A stretch of 64,000 nucleotides of DNA from assembly GCA_033675545.1 (NCBI GenBank), contig JAWDGP010000919.1:80001-144000 (forward strand). The letters run 5' to 3'. The position numbers and the translations under genes are program-made. Every line of letters begins with the position of its first letter. Positions within the stretch are counted from its first letter, which is position 1. The stretch is from Elysia crispata. Taxonomy: Eukaryota > Mollusca > Gastropoda > Plakobranchidae. Positions 46,201 through 58,801 of the stretch are shown here, piece after piece. Below the pieces are notes generated by a model. It did no database searches. It had not been told where the DNA came from and saw only the letters and a program-made list of their open reading frames with translations.

Positions 46201-47987
46201 GAAATAAAATAAGACTATCGATAACGGCCAATATGCTACCTTGTACTATAGTACAACCTGTGGAGTTTTTCGCGGTGCAAGTTCGGGCTATTTTGTTAGT
46301 AGGTTGGTTTTAGCCAAATCTAGTCAGCTTTCACATGTCTCTGACGGACAGCAAGTATCTGAGATCACCATGCAGTAATTTCCTAGAGAATCTATATTAC
46401 CAAAATCAACTTTTGATTTCAATGCTATTAAAAATGTTAGTAGGGAACAAACTATATTATCACTTTTTTTCCTCGACTCAAACTTGGTGTATAGAAAAAT
46501 GATATTATTAAATTTTCAGATAAGATGCATCACAATTATGTACCAGTCTTCAATAAGTTAAGTTATTTCCAAATAACGAATTGCGTAAGTATTAGTCTTA
46601 GCCTATCGATTAGTTAAGTTTAAAATCATTTTAAAGTAGTCACATCAGTGTAAATGAAGGCTTGTACCGAACTGCAACTGACCGATAGGTTTGTTGTTGA
46701 CTTGTGGTTGGACTGGGTGGCCATGAACTCTACCGCACCAAGATAAAACTGTCGACGACTTTCTGTTTATCTCGCATCATCTCGCATTATCTCTATTTTA
46801 ATCTGTGTTGAGTAAAAATAATGATTATATAAAATGTGCAGCAAAATGCCAAAACAAGAACAGCATGCATTGTATTTATCGGTGTCGATTTGTAAATAGA
46901 TAGGATCGGCTCAATTTAGGGCAAAACAAGAGTTTGGTGCTGTGCGACAAGTCTTTCTTTTTGTTTCCCACGAACACAAAACAGCTTGTCGAGACAAGTT
47001 TTGGCACTCATGCCCAGCTCTGTTGCTTGGCACGAACTTTCTCGACATTGCTGAGTTGCCGGCTATTGTGCACTCATTTTCTTAGACCATGTCACACCGG
47101 CTAAAATATAGGGCAACGTGTTTCTTGTGTTATGTTATTTCAAGTGGTTTGGTGTTTTTTTTTTAAACAGAACGAGGATGTCACATCATGTCAGACCTTT
47201 TTATCACAATCAGGCTGAGTATAATTATTGCTTTTAGAAAAAGGTTCAAAACTCCCTTTGCAGTGGCGTGGAGGGTGTGAATCTCCGATGTAAATAGATG
47301 TTACAAGGGAATGCGATTTCATGAAGTTTTGTCATTTTGTAACAAGTCGCGAGTTCTCTTCAACAATCAGCATTTCGAAGATTTAAATACTGTTTGTCGT
47401 AAAATAATGATTCTCACGTCGAACACATTTTATGTTTCGCTTTTTCGACTTCAAATTTCGCACCAATGTAAAATGCATTCCCTATCGGATAACAAATGAC
47501 CTCATGTTAAATCAAATTGCATTCTATGCTTTAAAAATTAATGTCTATTACTAACATTTGTGAACTCAAAAGGGAGCAATAAAGAGCGTCAGTTACTTCA
47601 TCAGCCGCTCTATTCTTTCACACCCATAGGATCTTGTATGGTTAATTTCTTATCCTGCCCAAGAGTTGAGAGCATATCAATACCATGACGAAGACTGATC
47701 CCAAGGCGGATAGTACAACAATCATGCCGTCCCTTTTCCTCATTGTTATTTTTTAACTAAAATATATCAACGTTATCTCTGATGATAAGCCGCCCCCTGT
47801 CTCTGTTTACCTGCAATTATAGTGAACCTGATCTTAATGACTGCGTAACTAACAATTCCTTGTAAACCAGCCCCAGTTACGTAGAGCTAAACGGAAGTAA
47901 AATTAGCGCAGATGAGATCAGAGTCTTTTTTATATGTGTGAAAAATCTATGGTACTAAGTAAAAGTCGGGGGGAGGGGGGGCAGAGA

Positions 47988-47990
<3 letters not shown>
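43266..47990. other. Intronic DNA without a recognised gene
   Basis: AT-rich; degenerate CT-rich patch at 45040-45150, (TTTC)n near 44740-44765 and a G-rich patch at 44779-44800. Short frames on both strands at 45585-45985 overlap and carry no motif. Confidence 0.5.

Positions 47991-48044
<54 letters not shown>
47991..48044 (+). repeat. (GA)n microsatellite
   Basis: About 25 GA units after a G-rich lead-in. Confidence 0.97.
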
Positions 48045-48047
<3 letters not shown>

Positions 48048-48174
48048 CGTAAAATGCGGTTGGCATGCGAAGGGATGATACAGCGCTTTACTTCACATGA
48101 AGAATATTTCCAAAACTTTTTTTTTAACAGCAAACGACACTTTCAGGGAAATAGGGCTGAAGAAATGAGACATC

Positions 48175-48265
48175 CACCACAAGCATCCTCGGATTTGTGG
48201 CATGGAATCGAACTCGTCTCTGCAGCTCTAAATCGCGGCAGTCTACCACCACTACCGTTGCAAGT
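48175..48265 (-). repeat. tRNA-like SINE head
   Basis: The minus strand reads ggtagtggtggtagactgcc (box-A-like) and gagttcgattccatg (box B), about 30 bp apart as in a tRNA. The acceptor stem is not convincing, so a SINE or tRNA pseudogene is preferred. Confidence 0.5.
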
Positions 48266-48726
48266 TGGAACTTCAAGTTGGCAGATAACCATGAGAATTC
48301 AAGGGTTAACCGATTCAGAGGAACTAAACAGGCGTTTTCGTTGAAGGCAATAAAAGTGTAAAATTAAATGGGTTTTCTGTTAGAAAAAATTTGGGAATCA
48401 GTCGGCGTACTATAAGAGTTTCTCGGCGTTAATCTAAACCCCGTCGTAAATCTATCAAATTTCGGGGGGGTATTTTTCCCTCTATAGTGCATTGCACTGT
48501 TTAAGCTATTACTCAAAATATCGAATCTCGAAAATTATTGTTAGATTTTTTTTTAATCGCCACCGCACTTGACACATCTATGTGGTAAACACTGGCATCG
48601 TATATCAAATTGTGAAATCATTGTTACTTCTTCTTTATTCTTTTTTGTGAACTGGGAGATAATTTGAAACTCTTCACACAATTTTCTCTCCCTCGTTCTT
48701 TCTCTTTCCTTCCTCTTTTTCTACCG

Positions 48727-48855
<129 letters not shown>

Positions 48856-49174
48856 TCATGGAAACGTCTACAGGTTTTGTTGTGCCACCTGAGTTAAAGA
48901 TGCAGGATTGGAAATTTTTGGGTTGTTGATTTACAACGCAAAAAAGCCACCTGTCTGGACAGAACTTAGTGTGGAAAGAGAGTCCACTTGTTTCTGTTTG
49001 AAACAGGTGAGATTGATCAGAAGCAAATCAAGTCTGACATAATACATCCGGCGACACCTGCGCTATGTTACGTCTGAAGGATTAGCACTTCTGAAATTTC
49101 CCCTGTGGATGCTTCAGCTATTGGATTAGTGCTTTTTCTCTGTCTCTGTCTTTCTCTCTTTCTCTGCCTCTCTT

Positions 49175-49179
<5 letters not shown>

Positions 49180-49240
<61 letters not shown>
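49180..49240 (+). repeat. (CT)n microsatellite
   Basis: About 30 CT units inside a CT-rich region from 49128. Confidence 0.96.
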
Positions 49241-49248
<8 letters not shown>

Positions 49249-49490
49249 CTCAGTTGTAAGCCCTTAAGTCTGCCTCTCTATTCGGTCTGCTACCTATCGA
49301 TCCATTATATTCAACTATCTCTTACTTTGTACCTCTTTTTTTCCCTTCACAATTTCTTCTTCTCGCTTCTCTTGAGCTCGTCGAACCTTTGTCTGTTCAT
49401 TTTACTGTTGACAATACCGCATTAACCTGAGCATTCAACAAATGGGTCTTTATTCTCCTTCCATAACCCTCTCCATCTGTCTCTGTCTCT

Positions 49491-49493
<3 letters not shown>

Positions 49494-49544
<51 letters not shown>
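49494..49544 (+). repeat. (CT)n microsatellite
   Basis: About 25 CT units. Confidence 0.96.
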
Positions 49545-49546
<2 letters not shown>

Positions 49547-49819
49547 AAATATGCAACCGACGTTTGCAGCAACTCAAAACGTCTCTTATTGCACACTGCT
49601 ACGACGTGTCGATAAAAAAACAACTATCATTGCGTAAATCTCGGCATCCATTAGCAGTCGCTTACCAAACCAAAGTATCTATGGATTCTGGAACCGCCGC
49701 CTAGTACCCCACCGACTGTTAAGTGCCTGGCTCAGATTGACTGATTGTTGCAGGCATCCGTGTGTCTGTCTACCCAAACTGTTTCCTGATTTTATCAATA
49801 GATTAAGAGCTTTTTGGGA

Positions 49820-49999
49820 GGAAGAGAGAGAGAGAGAGAGAGAATGTGTGTGTGAGTTTTTCAGACGGATTATAAAAATTAAGAGTTGATAGATGCGTCA
49901 GACATCGATTGAGCTGGAAGAAAATTGAGAGGGCAGACAGAAAGAGACGCTTCAAAGTAAGATAGATACAGAAAGAAATCAACAGATAGATCAAACACA

Positions 50000-50069
<70 letters not shown>

Positions 50070-50575
50070 TGTGTGAGTTTTTCAGACGGATTATGAAAGA
50101 TAAAGAGTTGATAGAAGCGTCAAAGATCGATTGAGTTGGAAGATTATCGAGAAGGGAGACAGAAAGAGACGCTGAAAAGTAAGACAGATACAGAAAGAAA
50201 TCAACAGACAGATCAAACACACATGAGAGAGAGAGAGAGAGAGAGAGAGTTTTTCAGACGGATTATAAAAGATAAAGAGTTGGTAGATGCGTCAGAGATC
50301 TATTGAGAGGGGAGACAGAAAGAGTCGCGGAAAAGTAAGATAGGTACAGAAAGAAATCAACAGACAGATCAAACACACACATAAAAACGAGAGAGAGAGA
50401 GAAAGAGAGAGAGAGAGAAAATGTGTGTGTGTGTTTTTCAGACGGATTATAAAAGATAAAGAGTTGATAGATGCGTCAGAGATCGATTGAGTTGGAAGAA
50501 AATCGAGAGGGGAGACAGAAAGACGCTGAAAAGTAAGACAGATACAGAAAGAAATCAACAGACAGATCAAACACA

Positions 50576-50640
<65 letters not shown>

Positions 50641-50780
50641 CAGACGGATTATAAAAGATAAAGAGTTGATAGATGCGTCAGAGATCTATTGAGTTGGAAG
50701 AAAATTGAGAGGGGAGACAGAAAGAGACGCGGAAAAGTAAGACAGGTACAGAAAGAAATCAACGCACAGATCAAACACAC

Positions 50781-50846
<66 letters not shown>
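49820..50846 (+). repeat. Composite array: 5 x (unique ~140-150 bp segment + (GA)n)
   Basis: Five copies of a segment beginning tttttcagacggattata and ending cagatcaaacacat. They start near 49856, 50078, 50249, 50433 and 50636. Each is separated by a (GA)n tract of very different length (about 30 to 70 bp), some with a (TG)n tail. Segments differ by scattered substitutions and small deletions. Minus-strand frames across it are compositional. Confidence 0.95.
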
Positions 50847-50853
<7 letters not shown>

Positions 50854-50869
50854 TAAGTTTCCATGTTTA

Positions 50870-53242
50870 TGTCAACGTCCCTGTGATATGGAGAAAAAAG
50901 CTTTTAAACTACCGATGATGGATAGTTTTCAGCAAGCTTCCATGACGAAAGTTATGACTAGCCTTGTCCTCTTTTTCCCTTTTTTTTTTTTTTTTTTGTT
51001 TTGTTTGATATTGTTTTTTTCCGTTTCTTGTAATAAACTTTGGTTACATATGACCCTTGATTGTCTTGATTGTCTAGTTGAAGCGTTTTTCAAGAGCCAA
51101 TTTTTCATGTATAAGTGGGTAAAAGACTAGATCATTTTATTACGAAATTTAATCTTTTGGCATAGAGATAGGGCGGGTAGAGAGCGAATTCGAGGTTGTT
51201 AAGAATGGCGGATATCCGGGAGTTTGTTGCTGGTTTTTTTTTATTAAAAAAAAAAAAAAAAAAAAAAATTAAAGTGGTCTAGTTAACTCTCTATCTCTGT
51301 TATTGTTCATTTTGCTATCCGGATGTTCTCCCCTCGTTGTTGTGTAATAACACGTTTTCTTGATATGGGAATTAGACTATAGAACGGAATAGAACAATCA
51401 GGAGGTTCTGTTGAACTTTATCAGATCCTTTATTATTGTCTTGACCGGACCATGAAGAACCTAATGACTATGATATAAGTCCAGGAAGCACTTCATAAGA
51501 TGAAAAAAAAAAGGGGTGGGGGGGGGGAGAGAGAGAACAATTATTCTCTCTGCCTGTCTTTAGCCCGATAACAGTATAAGGTCCCCTGCGCGCACAAGAA
51601 TGTCATCAGAATTACTTCTGGAGGTATATATTGGTTAGCGTGGGCTTCTTTAGTTTAACCCGGTCAGAACTTTGTTTCGACTCCTTGAGACAAGGTCTTG
51701 AAAGTGAATTCTAGATATGATTAATCAGGGCTACAGCTGTATTAATTTCTAATAGAAAAAAAATTATTGATGTCTCTAGATCAAATGAACAATTTTGTGT
51801 TGGGGTTTGGTTTTGATCAGGTATTTTTTTTTTTAAACATTTGCCCTCCTGCTTTGGTCTCAAATGATGGAAACTTATTGGTGTCACTGGTGGTTCTAAC
51901 AGAACAACACTGTGTCGAGTTGTTTTTTTTTTTTAATTTCTGACGCAAGCAATGGTTTCACTCACAGCGAAAGGCCTGATTAATTGATGTACGTTAAGAG
52001 CACGATAGATCTAAGTTAGGGTGTAGTCTTATCCACTTTGCGAATACTTTTGTCTTCTTAGGGGTGTAAACTGTAGGTTTCTGTGTAACCTGTTACTAAG
52101 CGTGGTCAGATGGAACCGAGAAATGATATCGTAGTGTTTTAAACGGATCGTCTGAATTCGTTCTGGTGGAGTCGATGCTCACGCTTTTTTTCTGAAGATG
52201 TTATAGGAATGTTGAAATCGGATACTGAATAATAATAAAAAAAATTCCAATAGATTTTTTTTCTCATGTTATAGAATATCATATTGTTCTAAACTCAACA
52301 GTTTCAATTGCACCCGAGCTAAGTATGCCTTCTTGGCTGCTCAGTCGTATTATAAAAATCAGTTTTAAAAAAATACAAAAGTGGCTATTTATCGGGTCTT
52401 TCTTTGTGGTTTGCGGTTAGTTTTTTTTGTGGTTGTTGTTTTTGTTGCTGTTCTTCTTATGATTATTTTTTCTGGTTACCTTTATCAAAAAAAACACAAA
52501 CTCCAATTAGTTTTAATAATCAAGTATTAGGCTTTCCTATAAAACCCGTTAAGCGAGGGTGAAAGATAAAACTAACCAATATCACACTCGTGTAATGCGC
52601 ACATCATCGTTCTGATCATTTTTTATTTCTGAGAACTTGTGATTTAGTTTTTTCTGCTCGTTGATATGATAGACAACTTTTTTTAAACCCGGTTTTTTTT
52701 TTTTTTCGAAGGCACAATTTGTATTTCATTGGTGGGCTGAAATATTATTAGTGCAGTCCAAAACTAGGTGTGACAAACAGTAAATCCACTCTTTACGCTG
52801 GACAACGTAGATTTGATTTCACCAAGTCCTAGACGTTTAAAGTCAACATTTGAACATTAGCGTGACCCGTGCATGTGACCTGTGAATGTTTCTACCACAG
52901 TTCAGTAACTGCCTCATTCTTCTTGAACCTGGAAGTTACTAGCATTCATAATCTGTAAACAAAACTATAATAATTCATCATAAAACAACGGGACGATTAC
53001 ATTATATTTTTTTGGTGCAACATAAAACTTCATAAAGTTGATACTTGACATTACCCGTTTGTATTGAAAACGATATTTGGTTATCGAAACTGCTATTTCG
53101 CCAACGTCAGCGAGTATTTAGTACTGTGATAGAGAAGCAGCCTGCGTGCATATTGCCCACAGCAGGTTGAATGAGAATTTGGTTCCGAGACTTTTGACAT
53201 TAATCAACAACTACCCGAGATCGACATGTCTTCTCCACCCAG
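50870..53242. other. AT-rich intronic DNA before candidate exon 3
   Basis: Poly-A run near 51246-51269 and several T-runs. No convincing exon, RNA gene or transposon was seen. Confidence 0.5.
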
Positions 53243-53286
53243 ACTTTACATCACCAGGCTCAGCTCCAGCTGCACCTCCCTGGCAG
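53243..53286 (+). CDS. PRKD: Candidate PRKD linker exon 3 (15 residues, Pro/Ala-rich)
   Basis: A 44-bp segment is flanked by a good acceptor (tgtcttctccacccag, ending 53242, with a branch-point-like cattaat about 45 nt upstream) and a donor CAG|GTAAAG at 53286/53287. The leftover G of exon 2 joins its first two bases to give GAC. The segment then reads DFTSPGSAPAAPPWQ and returns to phase 0 with no stop. A short flexible Pro/Ala/Ser linker fits the position between the ubiquitin-like domain and the first C1 domain, where family members vary in length. A shorter version using the tcaccag acceptor (exon from 53258) keeps the same frame. It could also be a chance splice pair in a long intron. 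There is no homology to prove it. Confidence 0.42.
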
Positions 53287-53633
53287 GTAAAGTAATCAAC
53301 TTTAATTTTTCACTCAATAATCAAATTCTCAAACACGTAAGCTGTTTTCACGTAGCACGCCAAAATTCATCTCATTTTTAAGGAACAAATTAAAAAAAAA
53401 AACACTATCAGTATAAGAGACTCTGGTAGCATCAAAAGGTCTCTTGAAGAAATGAAAGGGAAATATGCAAGATATTTTGTACGAGTTTTTCCTGCTCTCC
53501 TTGAAATTTTAGTGGAAGTCTTATAATGTACGTCATGAAATGTTCATTTCTGATGATGTCATATTTGATATTTTTAGACAAAATTATGTATTCAGTTTCT
53601 TTTTTTTTTTTAATCAAGTTACATTATTTTGCT

Positions 53634-53638
<5 letters not shown>

Positions 53639-53724
<86 letters not shown>
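53639..53724 (+). repeat. (CT)n microsatellite
   Basis: About 43 CT units. Confidence 0.97.
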
Positions 53725-53726
<2 letters not shown>

Positions 53727-53782
53727 ACATTTATAAACATTTCCCCACAATTAGTTATATAACACAACATCGTGAAAATTAA

Positions 53783-54030
53783 GGAGAGAGACACACATGC
53801 ACAGACAGGCAGACAGCCAAACATGGAGAGGAGAGACACAGACAGACAGAAAGACGGACGCACAGACAGACAGACACAGAAAAAGGTGAAAAGGAGAGAT
53901 AGACGGACTAACAGAAAAATGGAGAGAAGAGGAGAGAGAGAGAGGGACAGAAAGAGAGAGAGAGAGAGGGGGGGAGAGGGAGAGAAACAGACAGACAAAC
54001 AGACAGAAAGCAGGCAGACAGACAGACAAA
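53783..54030 (+). repeat. Purine-rich degenerate (GA/CAGA)n region
   Basis: About 250 bp of GAGA and CAGACAGA variants about 60 bp after the (CT)n tract. Frames of 88 and 143 codons over it are compositional. Confidence 0.85.
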
Positions 54031-54059
54031 AAAGATGAAGACGCATTCTTAGCGGATAG

Positions 54060-55468
54060 GTGATCATTCTTTATAGGCAGTCGAGTCTTATTTTCTTGGA
54101 ATAATGCGGACGCCTTTTGTCGAGTCAGTCTAGGGAACCCACATCGTTTTGTGCTCAAGGTCCTGCTTTGAACACACACGTTTGTCCTTTCTTTTGCGTG
54201 TCAGATCCAACAGCCTAAACATTTGCACTAAGTGGATTGCTTTGTAAACCCCGCAATCCGCAGATTGTGCCATTTGCGGTTTATACCATTTTTTTTTTTT
54301 AGATGTGAAATTACAGAAAAGCGCTGGTAGCTCTCTCTCTATATATACACATTTTTTTTTTTTTTTTGGTTAAAAAAACTTCATGGAAGACAAATTGTTT
54401 AGGTTAAACTTAAATGGTTTTATGGATTATTTCAAATTTTTCATCTAGTATGTGTAACGGGGCTATCGTTAGGATTATTCTCTTTCAAATTGCGCTGTTC
54501 GAACATTCAGTGTCAATCTTCGGCGCATTTCCTTGAGATAATTCGTTATTACTTGAACGACTTGTTGGGCACACCTTCTCTCTACTCTCCCAACCCAACC
54601 CCCCCCCCCCAAACAAAAAAAAAAAAGAAAATCTTTTTTTTTTTTTTAAATTTTGAGTAAAATTTTTAAAAGTTGTATCAAGGTTTTATTGGTAGACTGC
54701 CTAGCCGTTGGCAATTTTTTTCCTTTCTGGTCTTGTCAAGCGGACCGTAAGATCGAGGTCTGGCTAGACTAGTGAGTTTTGCTTTGCTTTGATCTCAGCC
54801 ATTTTTCCTCTCCGTTATATTTTGATCTTGATGGAAAAAAAAAGTTTCTTACTTTATAAAAGAACCGTAAAAGTACGTTAGATCGAGTTATAGAGATTTG
54901 CTTTCAGTCTTATTATAGAATCTTTATGATTTCAGGTTTTATTGCAAATCTTTGATGTTATTTATTCAATAATTAGCTTTAAAACTCGTTTTCTTAATAA
55001 ATTGATATCGTGGCTATTTTTTTTCCTTTTGTGTTATTGTTCCATGCTTGCCTTTTTTTTCAGTTTAAAAAAGTGACTTCACATACATATATGAAGAATT
55101 ATATCGCGACACCACTAATTCTTTGAGCTGAGGAAGGTCATAGTGATTCCAAATTTTTACGGAGGTAACTGCCGGACAGCAGCCGTTTGGAATCTTACTG
55201 TTACCTCATACTGGAGGACTTTGTCAAAGAGTCAGACGAAGGAAAAGTAAAAATGCAAAGCAGCTGCTCTTTCTTTATCTTCTGCTCTTGCAGCCCGATT
55301 CTAAATTCACATGAATAATTGGGTAGGTGTAAGTAGCAATGGTGTAAAAAAGAAGTGATTAAAAACACAACGATGATTTCTCGAAGCTTGTTTTAAGAGA
55401 TGCTACTGGACCTAACCATGATTGTTTTTGTTTTGTTTTTGTTTTTTTAATGTAAGCTGTCATCCAAT

Positions 55469-55474
<6 letters not shown>
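54060..55474. other. AT-rich intronic DNA, nothing recognised
   Basis: C-run at about 54600-54610, T- and A-runs, no gene. Confidence 0.5.

Positions 55475-55520
<46 letters not shown>
55475..55520 (+). repeat. (TA)n microsatellite
   Basis: About 22 TA units with one TG interruption. Confidence 0.96.
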
Positions 55521-55739
55521 CATAAATATTTGAGAGAACCGTGCTTTTCTCAACCAGACTTTTAAATATGACCAAATCTAAGCGCTAACACAACGTTTTG
55601 TAATAAAAAGTCGAAACAAAAATTGTGGCCCGTTTAGTCCACAAATCCTTCAATTTGTCGACCGGCTTTCTATATCGTCCCGAAAAGAATCTGAGGTAAC
55701 AATATTAATAGCGTTTTTGATTACTGAAAGACCCTTAAG

Positions 55740-56220
55740 CTGCTTTTTTTATTCACTTTGATTAGCTTCTTCTAAGTTTTTTTTAAAGACCATAAAGATT
55801 TATGTAAGCTTCTCTTGGACCAGATCATGCTCCTTTTTAAAGATCGAAGTAATCATTGTCTGGCTTTTTTATCACTATGACAAAGCAAATTCAAGCTCAC
55901 TCAGACATAAAAGATAGACTATGTTTTCGATGGACACTCTTTATTTTGAATACTGAAAGATCATCTGGTTCCTTTTTTCACTTTTACCGAGACCAATTTC
56001 TGTTATACAAGCTCATCTTGGATCATGGCTTCTTTGAAAGTTCTCTGCAGGTGGAGGTACTGGAGGCGGGCGCTAAAAATTTAGAGTTCGAAAACTTCAT
56101 AAGTAATGTCTTGCATTATTATCGCTATGATACTGAAAAGTCAAGCTCACTGAAACATAGAAAAACATATAATGATTTATTTTTATATGGACACATTTTT
56201 ATCTTCGTAAAGTCTAGCGG
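55740..56220 (+). repeat. Diverged tandem duplication, period about 240-260 bp
   Basis: Two copies share, in order, ttcacttt, an aagct(t/c)(c/a)tcttgga..atcatg block, atcactatga/atcgctatga, and tcaagctcact..aacatag / agacataa. The 152-codon frame at 55856-56314 crosses both copies and has no recognised domain. Confidence 0.5.
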
Positions 56221-56637
56221 AGTCTTCTTTGCTCTTATTCAGCCAAAAAAAAAAAATAAGAATATGTTTCACGTTTTTGGACGTCAACACAACAGTACGG
56301 TCTGCATTGTTTAACAGGCATCTGGCTCCGGTAGACTTGAGTTTCACTGATATGTTAATGGCACTGTGTATCGATCTGAGTTCAAACAGTCTCACTCAGA
56401 TCTGTCTCGTACCAAGCTTGGAATTCTTATCAATATTCAACGCTACAAAATCGCTTTTGAAACAGGAAAGTGAGAGAGGTTATTTGCAAAGGACCGAGAC
56501 TTCTTTAAAGTTTCAGCGTGTCATTTATTTTCTTTTTTTTTTTTTTCAGAAAAAAAATCCTTGATGTCATGCACTGTCGAATTCTAAAATTCAATTTTAG
56601 GTGCCTTTAGAATGTTTTCTTTTTGGTTTGTTTGTTC

Positions 56638-56699
56638 TTTTTTTTTTTTTTTTTTGTTTTTTTGTGTTTTTTTTTTTTTTGTTTTTTTTTTGGGGGGGT
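56638..56699 (+). repeat. Long interrupted poly-T ending in a G-run
   Basis: T-runs broken by single Gs, then seven or eight Gs. Confidence 0.9.
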
Positions 56700-56842
56700 G
56701 TTTTTCCTCCCTCAAGATAATGATTATCATCCAACTGAAGATGGATATAAGTGCGCTGAAAAAGAAAATTGGAGAACAATGCACAAGGCAATATAAGATT
56801 GTTTCTGAAAGTTGGAAATAAGATTTTGTGCAGGAAAAGTGT

Positions 56843-56896
<54 letters not shown>
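56843..56896 (+). repeat. (TA)n microsatellite
   Basis: About 26 TA units with one TG step. Confidence 0.96.
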
Positions 56897-56899
56897 ATC

Positions 56900-57870
56900 A
56901 TGATAGCTTAACACGCTGAATAGTATCGACTGTAAGTGCATCCACCCAAAGTTATAAATTGATTTCTTGGAATGCTAAATGCCATTCAAGCCGTAGTAAG
57001 AAGGGCGGGGTGACTGTCAAAGCGTGTTGGACTCATCTGTTATTCATGTACCCAGGCCTTGTCATTGTTCTAGCGAGGCCTATAGCAAAATCTTGGTGAA
57101 GTTGATAAAAATTAAGGAGTCTCAGTTTTGTAAGAATCAAGTTAGAGATCTCGGCCAATACTTTCTATTTTCAGGAATTTTCTAACCGATGCTGACCCGC
57201 CAAACTCATTTGCCTGTATTTCACTGGTTCTGCCGCTGGTCTCCACGGAACGGATGGAGTCATAATAGTTTCCGGGTCGCCATGAGTTTCGAGTGCGAGC
57301 AAAGACTAGGAAAGGGTGAATGGAGAGAAGAGAGAGGAGGGAAGTGGGGGTATGAAAGACAAAAGATGAAAAAAAGAGAGAGAGGTTGAGAAATGAAACG
57401 GTTTTTTTTTGTTGGTGGTGGTGGTCGTTTTTGTTTTGTTTTTTTTGTAAGGAAATAGAGGGGGGGGAGAGAGAAGATTAAAAAAAAAAGAGGAAAAGAA
57501 GAAAGGAGTAGAAGACGAAGGAAAAGGAAGGATCAGAAGAGAGAGAAAAGAAGAAGGAGGTATAAAATGGTAAAGAGAGAAACAGATCGAAAAACAGGCA
57601 GACAGGCGCCTAAAAATAAGGCGCATATCTTTGAGGCACTCGCTTATCTGCGCTCGTGGACACATTTTTGAAAAATATGTTAATAGTAAAAGAGAGATTA
57701 GTAGATTTAGTAACCAGGGCTAGAGTCAAATAAAGAGAAATATGGGTAAGGCGGGAGTTGGGGATGGTTGGTTTGAACATTTGAATATTATGATTATTAG
57801 GCAGATGAAGATAGTGAGTCTTTAAAATCAAACGAAAACAAAGAGTTAATGAAGAGAGAGAAAAACAGTT
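56900..57870. other. Intronic DNA with a purine-rich block
   Basis: 57290-57600 is strongly purine-rich with a (GT)n-like insertion at 57408-57428. No gene was recognised. Confidence 0.5.
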
Positions 57871-57878
57871 AGCGAGCG

Positions 57879-57925
<47 letters not shown>

Positions 57926-57948
57926 TAGATAGAGGGGGGGGGGATGGG
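57871..57948 (+). repeat. (GCGA)n-(GA)n microsatellite ending in a G-run
   Basis: Three or four GCGA units, about 20 GA units, GATA steps, then eight or nine Gs. Confidence 0.95.
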
Positions 57949-57949
57949 G

Positions 57950-58317
57950 GGAGAGATTTATTCCGGGGATTTCTTCAGAAACAGGAATTAGATAAATAGA
58001 TAAAAATAGATTTTGAAAGGTGTGGAGGACGTTAGAATGAAGGATGGTGCATGTGTTTGTGTGTACGTGTGGTGGATGAATTTCAAAGCATCAAAGATGC
58101 TGTAAAGGAGGGCATTGTGCGTTACGAGTGGAAAGGAAGATACCGAATCAATAGTATCTTAGAGCGGCACTAATAAAAACAATTACTCTGAGATAAAGGG
58201 GAACCAAATCTCATTGCCTCTCCTGTCTGAATACAGAACGAGCGGTGACTCCTGCCGTAGGATGAATGTCCTGATGGACGAAAATTGCAGAAAAATGTTA
58301 TACATGAAAACGCAATT
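57950..58317. other. Intronic DNA, nothing recognised
   Basis: Mixed sequence between two microsatellites, no open frame of note. Confidence 0.5.

Positions 58318-58801
<484 letters not shown>

Noticed and set aside
48175-48265. Functional tRNA gene on the minus strand
   Set aside because: Box spacing is tRNA-like, but no convincing seven-base-pair acceptor stem was seen.
53227-53286. ATG at 53227 opening MSSPPRLYITRL, as an alternative first exon
   Set aside because: Its frame would leave phase 1 at the donor, but the linker-exon reading leaves phase 0, so the two are incompatible. No promoter support was seen.
54270-54300. tgtgccatttgcggtttatacc as a C1-domain cysteine motif for a downstream PRKD exon
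   Set aside because: The spacing and neighbouring residues do not fit the C1a pattern FCD.CGE, and the frame runs into poly-T.
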